Shown here in pieces: positions 17,922-28,152 of a stretch of 64,000 bases of DNA (the stretch's first letter is position 1; each line of letters starts with the position of its first letter). Made by a program: the position numbers and the translations under genes. The stretch is from Rhizobium sp. G21 (GTDB lineage Bacteria; Pseudomonadota; Alphaproteobacteria; Rhizobiales; Rhizobiaceae). The notes beneath the pieces were generated by a model, which was not told where the DNA came from, ran no database searches, and saw only the letters and a list, made by a program, of their open reading frames with translations. The DNA lies in NCBI RefSeq assembly GCF_014158035.1, contig NZ_JACFXW010000001.1, forward strand, positions 930,001 to 994,000, in the 5' to 3' direction.

Positions 17922-18456
17922 ATGATGGGAAAGAAGCACGGCTTCAATGTTGTGGATCAGCTCGCGGCGCTTCGGCGTTACGCGCGCTCCCTGTCGCGCA
18001 ATGGCGACGAGGCCGAGGATCTCGTGCAGGACGCTGCTGCGCGCCTATGAGAAACAGGCCACGTTCCGCACCGACGGCAATATCCGCAACTGGCTGATGT
18101 CGATCCTGCACAACACGCATATCGACCGGCTGCGCCGCAAGCGCAGCGTCGAGCGCAAGCATGACAGCGCGGCCGAAATGGCCGAGCAGTCGGCGCCGGC
18201 GTCGCAGGAACTGTCGGTCAGGCTCGCGCAGATCCAGGCGGCGTTCCAGGACCTGCCGGAAGACCAGCGCGAGGCGCTGCATCTCGTGGCGATCGAGGAG
18301 CTCTCCTACCAGGAAGCCGCCGACGTGCTGAACATTCCCATGGGCACGCTGATGTCGCGGATCTCGCGCGCGCGGGCCCGATTGAGAAATCTCGAAGACG
18401 GGGCCGAGGGTGACCGCAAGCCGCGTCTGAGACTGATAGGAGGCGCAGATGACTGA
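17922..18456 (+). CDS. ECF RNA polymerase sigma factor (frameshifted in region 2)
   Basis: The N-terminal frame (ATG 17922 or 17925) encodes sigma region 2.1 to 2.2 ([27 protein letters not shown]), then goes out of frame near 18029-18036. The remainder, LLRAYEKQ, region 2.4 and sigma4 ([39 protein letters not shown]), is in the +1 frame. Net change is two bases lost or one gained; with two restored the protein is about 178 residues, normal for an ECF sigma. The gene overlaps the anti-sigma gene by 8 bp. No PhyR/NepR lies nearby, so it is probably a locally controlled ECF factor, not the general stress sigma. Confidence 0.8.
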
Positions 18457-19216
18457 CCCGATCGTTGACGCCGATCTCAACGCCTATGTCGACGACCAGC
18501 TCGACGTCTCCAGGCGTATCCAGGTCGAAGCCTATCTGTCGGAAAATCCCGTCGTGGCCGCGCAGGTCATGGCCGATCTCCGGGTGAAGGACGAATTGCG
18601 CCTCGCGCTCGCCGGCGCCGACAGCGCTCCGCGCCCTGGAACACGGGAAGCCGCGCGGCGCCTCGAAGGCTCCCTCGCCCGGCGTCGCGTCTACGCCTTC
18701 TTTCAGCGGGCGGCGGTGGTGACGCTGTTCATCGGCGCCGGCTGGTTCGCGCACGAACAGATCGGCCCTTTGGGCGCCACCAAGGTGGCCGCCTCGACGC
18801 AGGCGCCGGCTTACGTGTCCGAGGCGATCGCCGCGCATGAGACGGCGCAGTTGCGCCAGACCGCGGCCTGGCAGACGCCGAGCCGGAAATTCGACGCCGC
18901 GGCGCTGCGCGCGGCCACCGCGATCACCCTGCCCGACCTGCCCAAGGGCTGGCGGGTGGTGGACGCGCAGATTTTCCCTTCGGCCAATGGGCCGAGCGTG
19001 GAAGTGGCGCTCGCCACCGAGAAAGGACGACTGCTGTCGCTTTTCGCCGAGCGCCCAGGAAACTTCGCCGTCGAGCCGGTGCAGGAAACGCATACGGCCG
19101 AGGCGCGCGCCGCCTACTGGCAGATCGGCGACGTCGCTTATGCGCTCGTCGCAGACCGGTCCGAGGCGGGCTCGCTCGACGCGACCGCCCGCAAGCTGGC
19201 GGAAACTCTCTACTGA
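18449..19216 (+). CDS. transmembrane anti-sigma factor
   Basis: A 255-residue protein. The N-terminal 60 residues (DADLNAYVDDQLDVSRR, then a helical stretch) resemble the sigma-binding domain of anti-sigma factors but lack an obvious HX3CX2C zinc motif. One membrane helix spans about 88-104 (VVTLFIGAGWFA), followed by a periplasmic domain of about 140 residues. The 8 bp overlap (ATGACTGA) with the sigma gene implies coupled, near-stoichiometric production. It likely holds the sigma at the membrane until an envelope signal releases it. The assignment rests largely on context. Confidence 0.8.
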   Translation: MTDPIVDADLNAYVDDQLDVSRRIQVEAYLSENPVVAAQVMADLRVKDELRLALAGADSAPRPGTREAARRLEGSLARRRVYAFFQRAAVVTLFIGAGWFAHEQIGPLGATKVAASTQAPAYVSEAIAAHETAQLRQTAAWQTPSRKFDAAALRAATAITLPDLPKGWRVVDAQIFPSANGPSVEVALATEKGRLLSLFAERPGNFAVEPVQETHTAEARAAYWQIGDVAYALVADRSEAGSLDATARKLAETLY

Positions 19217-19236
19217 TCATCAAACGAGGAGACCCG

Positions 19237-19956
19237 ATGATGAACCCTATGAACGACAGATATGGCTATGCGAGCCAGGCCCAATCCGGCGCCCTGTTCG
19301 ACGAAGGCCTGCGCCAGCACATGCTGCGCGTCTACAACTACATGGGCCTGGGCCTGGTGATCACCGGCATCGTGGCCTATGTCGTCGGCACCACGCCGGC
19401 GCTCTATGTGCCGATCTTCCAGACGCCGCTGAAATGGGTGGTGATGCTGGCCCCGCTCGGCTTCGTGCTGTTCTTCTCCTTCCGCATCCAGTCGATGTCG
19501 GCGGGAACGGCGCAGGCGATGTTCTGGGCCTTCTCCGCGGTGATGGGCCTGTCGCTGGCCTCGATCTTCCTGGTGTTCACGGGCGCTTCGATCGCGCAGA
19601 CCTTCTTCATCGCCGCCACCATGTTCGGCGCGACCAGCCTTTACGGTTACACGACCAAGCGTAACCTCGCCAATTTCGGCTCCTTCCTGATGATGGGCCT
19701 GATCGGCGTGGTGATCGCTTCGATCGTCAACATCTTCCTCGGCTCGAGCGCCCTGCAGTTCGCGATCTCGGTGATCGGCATCGTGGTGTTCGTCGGCCTC
19801 ACCGCCTGGGACACGCAGAACATCAAGGAACAGTATGCCGAGAATTTCGACCAGGAATCCCAGCAGAAGCTGGCGGTGTTCGGCGCGCTGTCGCTCTACC
19901 TGAATTTCGTCAACATCTTCCAGCTTCTGCTCAACTTCACCGGCGAGCGCGAATAA
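19237..19956 (+). CDS. BAX inhibitor-1/YccA family membrane protein
   Basis: A 239-residue protein with seven predicted membrane helices after a hydrophilic N-terminus that includes DEGLRQHMLRVYNYMGLGL, a pattern typical of alphaproteobacterial Bax1-I proteins; the C-terminus has LSLYLNFVNIFQLLL. Family members include calcium-leak channels and modulators of membrane protease FtsH. It lies 20 bp after the anti-sigma gene, so it may be in the same operon, and an AGGAG-like site precedes the ATG. Confidence 0.92.
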   Translation: MMNPMNDRYGYASQAQSGALFDEGLRQHMLRVYNYMGLGLVITGIVAYVVGTTPALYVPIFQTPLKWVVMLAPLGFVLFFSFRIQSMSAGTAQAMFWAFSAVMGLSLASIFLVFTGASIAQTFFIAATMFGATSLYGYTTKRNLANFGSFLMMGLIGVVIASIVNIFLGSSALQFAISVIGIVVFVGLTAWDTQNIKEQYAENFDQESQQKLAVFGALSLYLNFVNIFQLLLNFTGERE

Positions 19957-19995
19957 GGCGCCGACCGCACGTGATGCAAAGGAGTGCATGACATC

Positions 19996-20571
19996 ATGGA
20001 CCAGAATGACCGTTACGCCATCGAGGGCCTGTTCGGCAAACTCGCCGAGGTCGAACGCCAGGCGCCGCAGCGCGACGCCCAGGCCGACGCCTTCATCCGC
20101 GAGCGGATGTCCAGCCAGCCCGGCGCGCCCTATTTCATGGCGCAGACCATCGTGGTGCAGGAGCAGGCGCTGGAAGCGGCCCAACAGCGCATCGAGGAGC
20201 TCGAATATCAGCTCGCTTCGCGGCCCGCGCAGGGCGGCGGCTTTTTCTCCTCGCTGTTCGGCTCCAGCCAGCCGCAGCGTTCCATGCCGCCGCGCCAGCC
20301 CTCGCCCATGATGGGCCAGGCCTATGGCCAGCAGCCTCAGTCCGGCGCACAGGCCGGTCCCTGGGGCCAGCAATCCGCCCATGGCCGTCCGGCCGGCGGC
20401 GGCTTCCTCGCCGGCGCGGCGCAGACCGCGATGGGCGTGGCCGGCGGCATGCTGCTCGGCAACGCCATCGCCGGCATGCTGGGCGGCGACGAGGCTCAAG
20501 CCGCAGAGAACGACAGCAGCAGCCAGGATGACGGCGGCGGCGACGACGGCGGCGACGACAGCTTCTTCTGA
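19996..20571 (+). CDS. DUF2076 domain protein
   Basis: A 191-residue protein whose first 70 residues (RYAIEGLFGKLAEVE, FIRERMSSQPGAPYFMAQT, a coiled-coil-like EQALEAAQQRIEELE) match the DUF2076 family, known as a periplasmic ligand-binding sensor family. The middle is Pro/Gln/Gly-rich and the C-terminus holds a glycine-rich hydrophobic stretch (GVAGGMLLGNAIAGML) and an Asp/Gly tail. The ATG at 19996 is preferred to an in-frame GTG at 19984. Function unknown. A terminator follows. Confidence 0.8.
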   Translation: MDQNDRYAIEGLFGKLAEVERQAPQRDAQADAFIRERMSSQPGAPYFMAQTIVVQEQALEAAQQRIEELEYQLASRPAQGGGFFSSLFGSSQPQRSMPPRQPSPMMGQAYGQQPQSGAQAGPWGQQSAHGRPAGGGFLAGAAQTAMGVAGGMLLGNAIAGMLGGDEAQAAENDSSSQDDGGGDDGGDDSFF

Positions 20572-20610
20572 GACGCCCGCCGAAGGTGTCCCCAAGACTT
20601 CGGCGACTTG

Positions 20611-20640
20611 GCCCGGCCCGCGAAAGCGGCCGGGCTTTTT
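20611..20640 (+). terminator. Rho-independent terminator
   Basis: GC-rich stem GCCCGGCC with a bulged C, then GC, loop GAAA, and the complementary arm GCGGCCGGGC, followed by five T residues. It ends the sigma/anti-sigma/Bax1/DUF2076 transcript and separates it from the convergent LysR gene. Confidence 0.85.
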
Positions 20641-20658
20641 CGTGTCACGGCTTCGTCT

Positions 20659-21564
20659 CTACGAAACACGACCGCGATCTGCGAGGTAATCGAGCACGAC
20701 GCGCACACGGGAGGGCATTGGTCCGCTATGGCCGAGATAGATGGCGTGAAACGTCTCTCCCTCGACGACCATGCGCTCCGGCGCCACCTCGACGAGCCTC
20801 CCCTCCGCCAGATCGCCGGCGCAGGTGAACGCGGCAAGCCGCGCAATGCCGAGCCCTCGGATCGCCATCAGCCGCAAAGCCTCGCCGTCGCTGGCCTTCA
20901 GCCGGATCCTCGGGTCGACGGCGGCGATCCGTTCTCCCTCCCGCATCCGCCATTCGTTCATGGCGCGCCGATAGGTGAAATCCAACCGGTCGTGCCTGGC
21001 GAAATCCTCCGCCCTCTGCGGCATGCCGCGCCGGTCGATATAGGCGGGCGAGGCCACGAAGATCAGCCTCGTGTCGCCGAGCTTGCGCGCCATCAGGCTG
21101 GAATTCTGCAGCGGCCCGGCGCGGATGGCCACATCGGCGCGTTCCGACACCAGATCCACCACCGCATCGGTCTGAATGAGCTCGATATCGACGCCCGGAT
21201 AGAGATCGAGAAAACCGCCGAGGGCCGGTTGGAGCACATGCGTCGCATAGGAGGCGGAGGTATTGATCCGCACGCGGCCGGTCGGCCTGTCCTGCCCGCC
21301 GGCCAGACGCTCGGCCTCGTCGATCTCCGCCAGAATGCGGCGCGCGCGCTCGTAAAAGGCCTCGCCCTCGGCGGTGAGCGTCAGCCTGCGGGTGGTGCGA
21401 TTGACCAGCCGCGCGCCGAGCCGCGTCTCGAGCCGTCCGAGCAATTTGCTGATGGCGGACGGCGTCATGTCCAGCGCGCGCGCCGCAGCCGAGAGGCTGC
21501 CGGTGTTCACCACGGTGGCGAAGGCTTCCATGTCCCCGGAGCGATTGACGTCGATGCGACTCAT
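20659..21564 (-). CDS. LysR-family transcriptional regulator
   Basis: A 301-residue regulator with an N-terminal winged helix (MEAFATVVNTGSLSAAARAL, MTPSAISKLLGRLE) and a periplasmic-binding-like effector domain (VDIELIQTDAVVDLV, RADVAIRAG). It is divergent from an MFS transporter gene across a 100 bp gap. LysR proteins usually bind such gaps and control both themselves and the divergent gene, so the transporter and the following aldo-keto reductase are its probable targets. Effector unknown. Confidence 0.95.
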   Translation of the reverse strand: MSRIDVNRSGDMEAFATVVNTGSLSAAARALDMTPSAISKLLGRLETRLGARLVNRTTRRLTLTAEGEAFYERARRILAEIDEAERLAGGQDRPTGRVRINTSASYATHVLQPALGGFLDLYPGVDIELIQTDAVVDLVSERADVAIRAGPLQNSSLMARKLGDTRLIFVASPAYIDRRGMPQRAEDFARHDRLDFTYRRAMNEWRMREGERIAAVDPRIRLKASDGEALRLMAIRGLGIARLAAFTCAGDLAEGRLVEVAPERMVVEGETFHAIYLGHSGPMPSRVRVVLDYLADRGRVS

Positions 21565-21664
21565 TGTGATCTCAATTCACAAATACTATTCCCTGGAGCA
21601 TTCTAGTTCACAAGCGGGCCTGCGTCTATCTCTCGTCTCGACACAGTCAATCGGGACAATCAAC
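21565..21664. promoter_or_regulatory. divergent promoter/operator region for LysR and MFS genes
   Basis: A 100 bp AT-richer gap between divergent genes. TTCACAA occurs at 21576-21582 and again at 21607-21613, 31 bp apart (about three helical turns), a plausible LysR-type binding arrangement. No clear -35/-10 pair could be fixed. Confidence 0.4.
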
Positions 21665-22837
21665 ATGCCTCTCGCACTCTATGCTCTCACCGTCGGCGCC
21701 TTCGGCATCGGCGTAACCGAATTCGTCATCATGGGATTGCTGATCGATGTCGGCAAGGATCTCGGCGTCTCCATCGCCGCCGCCGGCCTGCTGATCTCGG
21801 GTTATGCGCTCGGCGTCGTCTTCGGCGCGCCCATCCTGACGGCGGTCACCGCGCGCTGGCCGCGCAAATCGGTGCTTCTCGGCCTGATGGCCATCTTCAC
21901 GCTCGGCAATCTCGCCTGTGCGCTGGCGCCCAGCTACGAGGCGCTGATGACGGCCCGGCTGTTCACGGCGCTCGCGCATGGCGCATTTTTCGGCGTCGGC
22001 TCGGTGGTGGCCACCAAGCTCGTGGCCGCCGACAAGCAGGCTTCGGCCATCGCCATCATGTTCACCGGGCTGACGGTGGCCAATATCATCGGCGTGCCCT
22101 TCGGCACATGGCTCGGCCAGACCTTCGGCTGGCGCTCGACCTTCTTCGCCGTCGCCGCCGTGGGCGTCGCGGCATTGGCCGTGATCGCCCTCCTGGTGCC
22201 CCGTGAAAATGAGGCGCCGGAGGCGAGCGACTGGAGGACGGATCTGCGCGCGCTGATGCGGCCCGCCGTGCTGATCGGGCTTCTGACGACCGTTCTCGGC
22301 TATGCCGGCGTCTTCGCGCTGTTCACCTATATCGCTCCGGCGCTGAAAGACGTGACAGGCTTTTCCGAAGCCGCGATCTCGCCCATTCTGCTGGTGTTCG
22401 GCGCGGGCCTGGTGGTGGGCAACCTCGCTGGCGGCAAGCTAGCCGACCGGAACCTGCGCCTTGCGCTCTATGCCACTCTCATAGCCCTGGTGCTGGCGCT
22501 GGGCCTGATGACGTTTGCGTTGGAAAACAAGATCGCCGCCGTAATCTTCATCTTCCTGCTCGGCGCCGCGGGCTTTGCGACCGTCGCGCCCCTGCAGATC
22601 TGGGTGCTGCAAAAGGCCGAAGGCGCCGGCCAGAGCCTCGCCTCCAGCTTCAACATCGCCGCCTTCAATCTCGGCAATGCGCTGGGCGCCTGGCTCGGCG
22701 GACTGGTGATCGCCGATGGCGCGGGCCTTCCCTATCTGCCTCTGGCGGCCGCAAGCTTTCCGTTGCTCGCATTGGGCGCGCTGGCCTGGGGGCTGTCGTT
22801 GGATAACCGCCAAATTCCAGCTGCCGCACGCGGCTGA
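21665..22837 (+). CDS. MFS transporter, DHA1-like (AraJ/YdhP type)
   Basis: A 390-residue, 12-helix major facilitator protein. The start MPLALYALTVGAFGIGVTEF is typical of the AraJ/YdhP/NepI group of drug or nucleoside effluxers, and the loop-2 motif A region appears as LTAVTARWPRKSVLL. The ATG at 21665 is selected because upstream codons overlap the divergent LysR gene. The aldo-keto reductase gene follows after 27 bp, so they are likely one transcript. Substrate unknown. Confidence 0.92.
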   Translation: MPLALYALTVGAFGIGVTEFVIMGLLIDVGKDLGVSIAAAGLLISGYALGVVFGAPILTAVTARWPRKSVLLGLMAIFTLGNLACALAPSYEALMTARLFTALAHGAFFGVGSVVATKLVAADKQASAIAIMFTGLTVANIIGVPFGTWLGQTFGWRSTFFAVAAVGVAALAVIALLVPRENEAPEASDWRTDLRALMRPAVLIGLLTTVLGYAGVFALFTYIAPALKDVTGFSEAAISPILLVFGAGLVVGNLAGGKLADRNLRLALYATLIALVLALGLMTFALENKIAAVIFIFLLGAAGFATVAPLQIWVLQKAEGAGQSLASSFNIAAFNLGNALGAWLGGLVIADGAGLPYLPLAAASFPLLALGALAWGLSLDNRQIPAAARG

Positions 22838-22864
22838 ACCCTTCACAAAGCAAGGAGCAAGATC

Positions 22865-23898
22865 ATGGACTATCGCAGACTTGGCTCATCGGGCCTCAAG
22901 GTTCCCCTTCTCAGCTTCGGCGCAGGCACGTTCGGCGGCAGCGGCCCGCTTTTCGGCGCCTGGGGCACAAGCGACGCGGTCGAGGCGCGCAGGCTGGTGG
23001 ACATCTGCCTGGAGGCGGGCGTCAATCTGTTCGACACGGCCGATGTATATTCCGGCGGCGCCTCCGAACAGGTGCTGGGCGAAGCCGTCAAGGGCCGTCG
23101 CGCCGATGTGCTGATCTCGACCAAGACGGGCCTGCCCATGGGCGAAGGCCCCAATGAAGCGGGAACCTCGCGCAGCCGGTTGATCAGAGCGGTCGAGGAT
23201 GCGCTGGGCCGGCTCGGGACCGACTATATCGATCTTCTGCAATTGCACGCCTTCGACGCCTTCACCCCTGTCGAGGAGGTGCTGTCGACGCTGGATATGC
23301 TGATCCGCGCCGGCAAGGTTCGCTATATCGGCGTGTCCAACTTTTCAGGCTGGCAGATCATGAAATCCCTCGCCGCCGCCGACAAGCACGGCTGGCCGCG
23401 CTATGTCGCCAACCAGGTCTATTATTCGCTGGTCGGCCGCGACTACGAATGGGACCTGATGCCGCTTAGCGCAGACCAGGGGCTCGGCGCGATAATCTGG
23501 AGCCCGCTCGGCTGGGGCCGCTTGACCGGCAAGATCCGCCGCGGCGCGCCCATCCCCGAATCCAGCCGCCTGCACGCCACCGCCGAATTCGGCCCGCCCG
23601 TAGATGACGAGAAGCTCTACACGATCATGGACGCGCTCGACGCCATCGCAGCCGAGACCGGCAAGACCGTGCCGCAGATCGCGCTCAACTGGCTCACCAC
23701 GCGCCCGACCGTATCCTCCGTGATCATCGGCGCCCGCAATGGGAACAGCTGCGGCAGAATCTCGGCGCCGTGGGCTGGTCGCTGACGCAGGAGCAAATCG
23801 CCCGTCTCGATAAGGCGAGCACGGTGACCCCGCCCTACCCGCATTTCCCGTATATGCGGCAGGAGGGATTTGCGCGGTTGAATCCGCCGATGGTGTGA
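22865..23898 (+). CDS. aldo/keto reductase (frameshifted near its C-terminus)
   Basis: NADPH-dependent TIM-barrel reductase. The catalytic tetrad is visible: Asp and Tyr in FDTADVYSGG, Lys in ISTKTG, His in LLQLHAFD. The frame runs to VIIGARNG, then shifts near 23738-23741, where a GGGG run appears to have lost one G; the other frame continues EQLRQNLGAVGWSLTQEQIA to a TGA at 23896. Restoring one base gives 344 residues, normal for the family. Co-transcription with the MFS gene suggests detoxification of a carbonyl compound, which is inference. Confidence 0.85.
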
Positions 23899-23964
23899 GA
23901 TTCAAGAACAGCGTTTCCACCACGAAAAACAGCATCCCGCAGCGTGTCATTGCGCTGCGGTTTT

Positions 23965-24625
23965 TCATGCAGCTTTGACGTCTCTTTTCTCGTGAGAGAC
24001 TGCTTGTATAAAGCGCGCCAACGCAACCTCATCCACCCCGAAATCGTCCGTCGCAATCTCGACGGTCTTGCCGCCGAAGGGCCTGAGGATGCGATTGAAA
24101 ATCCAGTGATCGGGCCTGAACCATCTGAAGCGGATGTTCGCGCCCGGCTTCAACCCCAGCGAAACGAGCGTCCCTCCTTTTCCTGCCTCGATCGACGCAG
24201 ACGCGACGTCGCGCCAGGCGATCGGCGCGCGGCTAACGCGATTATCGGTGACATGGTCCTCGTTGAGCGAGAGCTTTGCGCCGCCTTCGAACAGCTGGAC
24301 ATATTGGTCCGCCACAATCCGGTTGATGATGTGCAAGAAGGAAAATGCGAAAAGGCCGAGTATCAAGATCAAGAAGGGGTGCTTAGCAACACAGACGAAT
24401 AGTCAGGCGCCAGACCCTCGCGGGCTCCGCTCGCCGTTGTGGTCCACCACCAGACCACGCCCCCAGCATGGCGATCACACCCACGGAGAGAACCAGGTGA
24501 AGCCTGTTCTGACGGCGGCGATAAAACTCCGCCGGCAGGCGAAACTCCAGCGCGGGCGGCGCGGAGACCCATAAGGTGGGCGTTCCGGGGATGCGATAAA
24601 AGCCCGCCTCGTCGCGATCGATCAC
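23965..24625 (-). CDS. hypothetical membrane protein (probably frameshifted)
   Basis: Two reverse-strand pieces. The first (from ATG 24625, MIDRDEAGFYRIPGTPTLWV) holds one hydrophobic helix after RRRQNRLHLVLSVGVIAML. The second, in another frame, begins around KHPFLILILGLFAFSFLHII and ends near 23965 with a PH-like soluble domain (YVQLFEGGAKLSLNEDHV, RVSRAPIAWRDVASASIE). Together they resemble a two-helix protein of about 219 residues with one extra base, or several errors, between 24395 and 24475. The ATG lies 5 bp past the cimA stop, so it is probably cimA's downstream partner. Family not recognised. Confidence 0.55.
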
Positions 24626-24629
24626 CGCT

Positions 24630-26246
24630 TCACTCCGCCGCCGCCTGCCCAGCCTGCTCGCGGTTCTTCATCAGCTTGTAGACGATCGAATCCATCAGCG
24701 CCTGGAAGGAGGCGTCGATGATGTTGTCGGAGACGCCGACGGTCCACCAGCGCGCGCCCGCGCCATCGGCGGATTCGATCAGCACGCGGGTGATGGCTTC
24801 GGTGCCGCCATTGAGGATGCGGACCTTGTAATCCACCAGTTCGAGATCGGCGATTTCGGACTGGTATTTGCCGAGATCCTTTCGCAGCGCCACATCGAGC
24901 GCGTTAACCGGACCATGGCCTTCGGCCACCGACATGGTCTCGTGCCCGTCGATGATCAGCTTGACAACGGCTTCCGACACAGTCTTGAGCTGGCCGTTGG
25001 CGTCGAAGCGGCGCTCGACCATGACGCGGAAACTCTCGACCTTGAAGAAATCCGGCACCGAGCCGAGAATGCGGCGGGCAAGCAGCTCGAAACTGGCGTC
25101 GGCGCCTTCATAGGCATAGCCCGAGGCCTCGCGCTCCTTGACCTCTGATATTAGCTGGTCCAGCCGCGGATCGTCCTTGGACACCACGATGCCGCGACGC
25201 TTCAGGGCGTTGAGGAAGTTGGACTTGCCGCCCTGATCCGACACCATGACCTTGCGCAGATTGCCGACGCTTTCCGGCGGCACATGTTCATAGGTGCGCG
25301 GATCCTTGAGCAGCGCCGAGGCGTGAATGCCGGCCTTGGTGGCGAAGGCGGAGGCGCCGACATAGGGGGCCTGGTGATCGGGCGAGCGGTTGAGCATCTC
25401 GTCGAAGGCGTGGCTGAGGCTGGTGAGCCCCTGCAGCTTCTCGGCGTCGACGCCGGTGTCGAAGCGATCGGCGTAAGCCGGCTTCAGCACGAGGGTGGGC
25501 AGGATGGTGACGAGATTGGCGTTGCCGCAGCGCTCGCCGATGCCGTTGAGCGTGCCCTGCACCTGGCGGACGCCGGCCTCGACCGCCGCCAGCGAATTGG
25601 CGACCGCCTGGCCGGTGTCGTTGTGGGCGTGAATGCCAAGACAGTCGCCCGGCACGCCCGAGGCGATGACGGCCGCGACGATCTCGCGGATTTCCGACGG
25701 CTGCGTGCCGCCATTGGTGTCGCACAGCACCACCCAGCGCGCGCCGGCCTCATAGGCGGTCTTGGCGCAGGCGAGAGCATAGTCAGGATTGGCCTTGTAA
25801 CCGTCGAAGAAATGCTCGCAATCGATCATCGCTTCCTTGCCGGCGCCGATGACGGCCTCGACGGACTGGGCGATGCAGTCGAGATTGTCCTCATTGGAAC
25901 AGCCGAGCGCGACCTTGACGTGATAGTCCCAGCTCTTGGCCACGAGACAGACCGCATCGGATTTCGCCTGCAGAAGCAGGGACATGCCGGGATCGTTCGA
26001 GACGGAGATTCCGGCGCGCTTGGTCATGCCGAAAGCGACGAATTTCGACCGCGCCGTGCGCTTCTTCTCGAAGAATTTGGTGTCGGTGGGATTGGCGCCG
26101 GGATAGCCGCCCTCGACATAATCGAAGCCGAAATTATCGAGCATCGTGGCGATTGCGATCTTGTCCTCGACGGAAAAATCCACGCCCGGCGTCTGCTGGC
26201 CGTCGCGCAACGTGGTGTCGAAGAGATAGATGCGTTCCCTGGTCAT
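24630..26246 (-). CDS. cimA: (R)-citramalate synthase
   Basis: HMGL-like acyltransferase of 538 residues that condenses pyruvate with acetyl-CoA, the entry to threonine-independent isoleucine synthesis. The N-terminus LFDTTLRDGQQTPGVDFS is the TIGR00977-type signature, distinct from the isopropylmalate synthase start, and HAHNDTGQAVANSLAA provides the metal-binding histidines. The C-terminal LeuA allosteric dimer domain (DLELVDYKVRIL) is present, suggesting feedback by isoleucine. It shares features with LeuA, but length and N-terminus favour CimA. Confidence 0.92.
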   Translation of the reverse strand: MTRERIYLFDTTLRDGQQTPGVDFSVEDKIAIATMLDNFGFDYVEGGYPGANPTDTKFFEKKRTARSKFVAFGMTKRAGISVSNDPGMSLLLQAKSDAVCLVAKSWDYHVKVALGCSNEDNLDCIAQSVEAVIGAGKEAMIDCEHFFDGYKANPDYALACAKTAYEAGARWVVLCDTNGGTQPSEIREIVAAVIASGVPGDCLGIHAHNDTGQAVANSLAAVEAGVRQVQGTLNGIGERCGNANLVTILPTLVLKPAYADRFDTGVDAEKLQGLTSLSHAFDEMLNRSPDHQAPYVGASAFATKAGIHASALLKDPRTYEHVPPESVGNLRKVMVSDQGGKSNFLNALKRRGIVVSKDDPRLDQLISEVKEREASGYAYEGADASFELLARRILGSVPDFFKVESFRVMVERRFDANGQLKTVSEAVVKLIIDGHETMSVAEGHGPVNALDVALRKDLGKYQSEIADLELVDYKVRILNGGTEAITRVLIESADGAGARWWTVGVSDNIIDASFQALMDSIVYKLMKNREQAGQAAAE

Positions 26247-26287
26247 AGTCGTCCTTCCGCCAGTCGTCTGGCGCTTACATACTCGTC

Positions 26288-26437
26288 ACCCCCTCTGCCC
26301 TGCCGGGCATCTCCCCCACGAGGGGGAGAGACAGGAGGCTCAGCCTCGCCCACTCTCTGCCATCCCCGCACAGGCGGTCGCCTGACGCCTGCTCTTCTCC
26401 CCCTTGTGGGGGAGATGCCCGGCAGGGCAGAGGGGGA
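26288..26437. repeat. palindromic intergenic repeat element 1 (29 bp perfect arms)
   Basis: Positions 26289-26317 and 26408-26436 are exact reverse complements over 29 bp (outer end CCCCCTCTGCCCTGCC), separated by 90 bp, and each arm is followed inward by a smaller CTCCCCCACGAGGGGGAG-like palindrome. The design recalls MITE- or RIME-like repeats of rhizobial genomes. A diverged copy lies at 27447-27617, so the two bracket the pip gene. It could form a long hairpin in RNA. Confidence 0.9.
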
Positions 26438-26459
26438 AATGCCCGTCGCAGCGCTGTCG

Positions 26460-27443
<984 letters not shown>

Positions 27444-27446
27444 TTA

Positions 27447-27617
27447 CCCCCTCTGTCCTGCCGGACATCTCCCCTCAAGGGGGAGATCGATCCGTGGCGA
27501 CGGCCGACGCAAGACAATTCACGCTGCTCTAGTTCACCTCGACGCTTAAGATGGGCGGAGACGGCGCGCCCAGCCAATCTCCCCCTTGAGGGGAGATGTC
27601 CGGCAGGACAGAGGGGG
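27447..27617. repeat. palindromic intergenic repeat element 2 (41 bp perfect arms)
   Basis: Positions 27447-27487 and 27577-27617 are exact reverse complements over 41 bp with an 89 bp centre. The outer 28 bp match repeat element 1 except for a C/T change and its compensating G/A change, both of which preserve pairing. It sits between the pip start and the stop of the downstream GFA gene and may also act as a transcription barrier. Confidence 0.9.
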
Positions 27618-27639
27618 TGGCCACAGAACGAAGGTTTTC

Positions 27640-28152
27640 TCACACCCCCTCCTCCGTCGGCCGCCAGTGATCGGCAGGCTCTGTGCGCGGCGACCATTCG
27701 TGCGTGTCGTGGTCGGGGTGCTGATAGTTGACGATATGCGCAAGGAAGGGCGCGGCGGCGAGGTCGTCCTCGGTCACCCGCTCCGGCAGTTCATGGAGAT
27801 GATCGACATAGTCGACCTTACCCTCGACGCCGAATTGCACGGTGGGAGCTATGCGGCCGGGCTCGTCGAAGGCGCCGACGGCCAGGCCGACGCCGTCGGG
27901 GGCTTCATAGCAGAGCGGCGTGCCGCATTCTTCGCAGAAGCCGCGGCGGACATAGTTGGAAGATCGGAAATATTTGGGCTTGCCGCGCGTCCAGGTGAGC
28001 GCCGCCTCGCCGACAGACACGAGCGGCGCGAAGTAATTGCCGAACGCCTTCTGACACATGCGGCAATGACAGATCGAGGCGTCCTGGTAGGGGCCTTCGA
28101 GCCGGAAGCGGATGGCGCCGCATTGGCAGCCGCCGGTGTAAACATCGTTCAT
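27640..28152 (-). CDS. GFA (glutathione-dependent formaldehyde-activating) family protein, copy 1
   Basis: A 170-residue zinc protein of the GFA/CENP-V fold. Cysteines occur in GGCQCGAIRF, ICHCRMCQKAFG and FCEECGTPL, matching the two structural zinc sites. The founding member condenses formaldehyde with glutathione, but most homologues have no proven reaction. The ATG at 28152 overlaps the stop of the 39-residue membrane gene (ATGA). It is a paralogue of the GFA gene at 28271, with the same C-terminal HPDHDT-W motif, so the pair arose by duplication or acts on two related substrates. Confidence 0.9.
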   Translation of the reverse strand: MNDVYTGGCQCGAIRFRLEGPYQDASICHCRMCQKAFGNYFAPLVSVGEAALTWTRGKPKYFRSSNYVRRGFCEECGTPLCYEAPDGVGLAVGAFDEPGRIAPTVQFGVEGKVDYVDHLHELPERVTEDDLAAAPFLAHIVNYQHPDHDTHEWSPRTEPADHWRPTEEGV

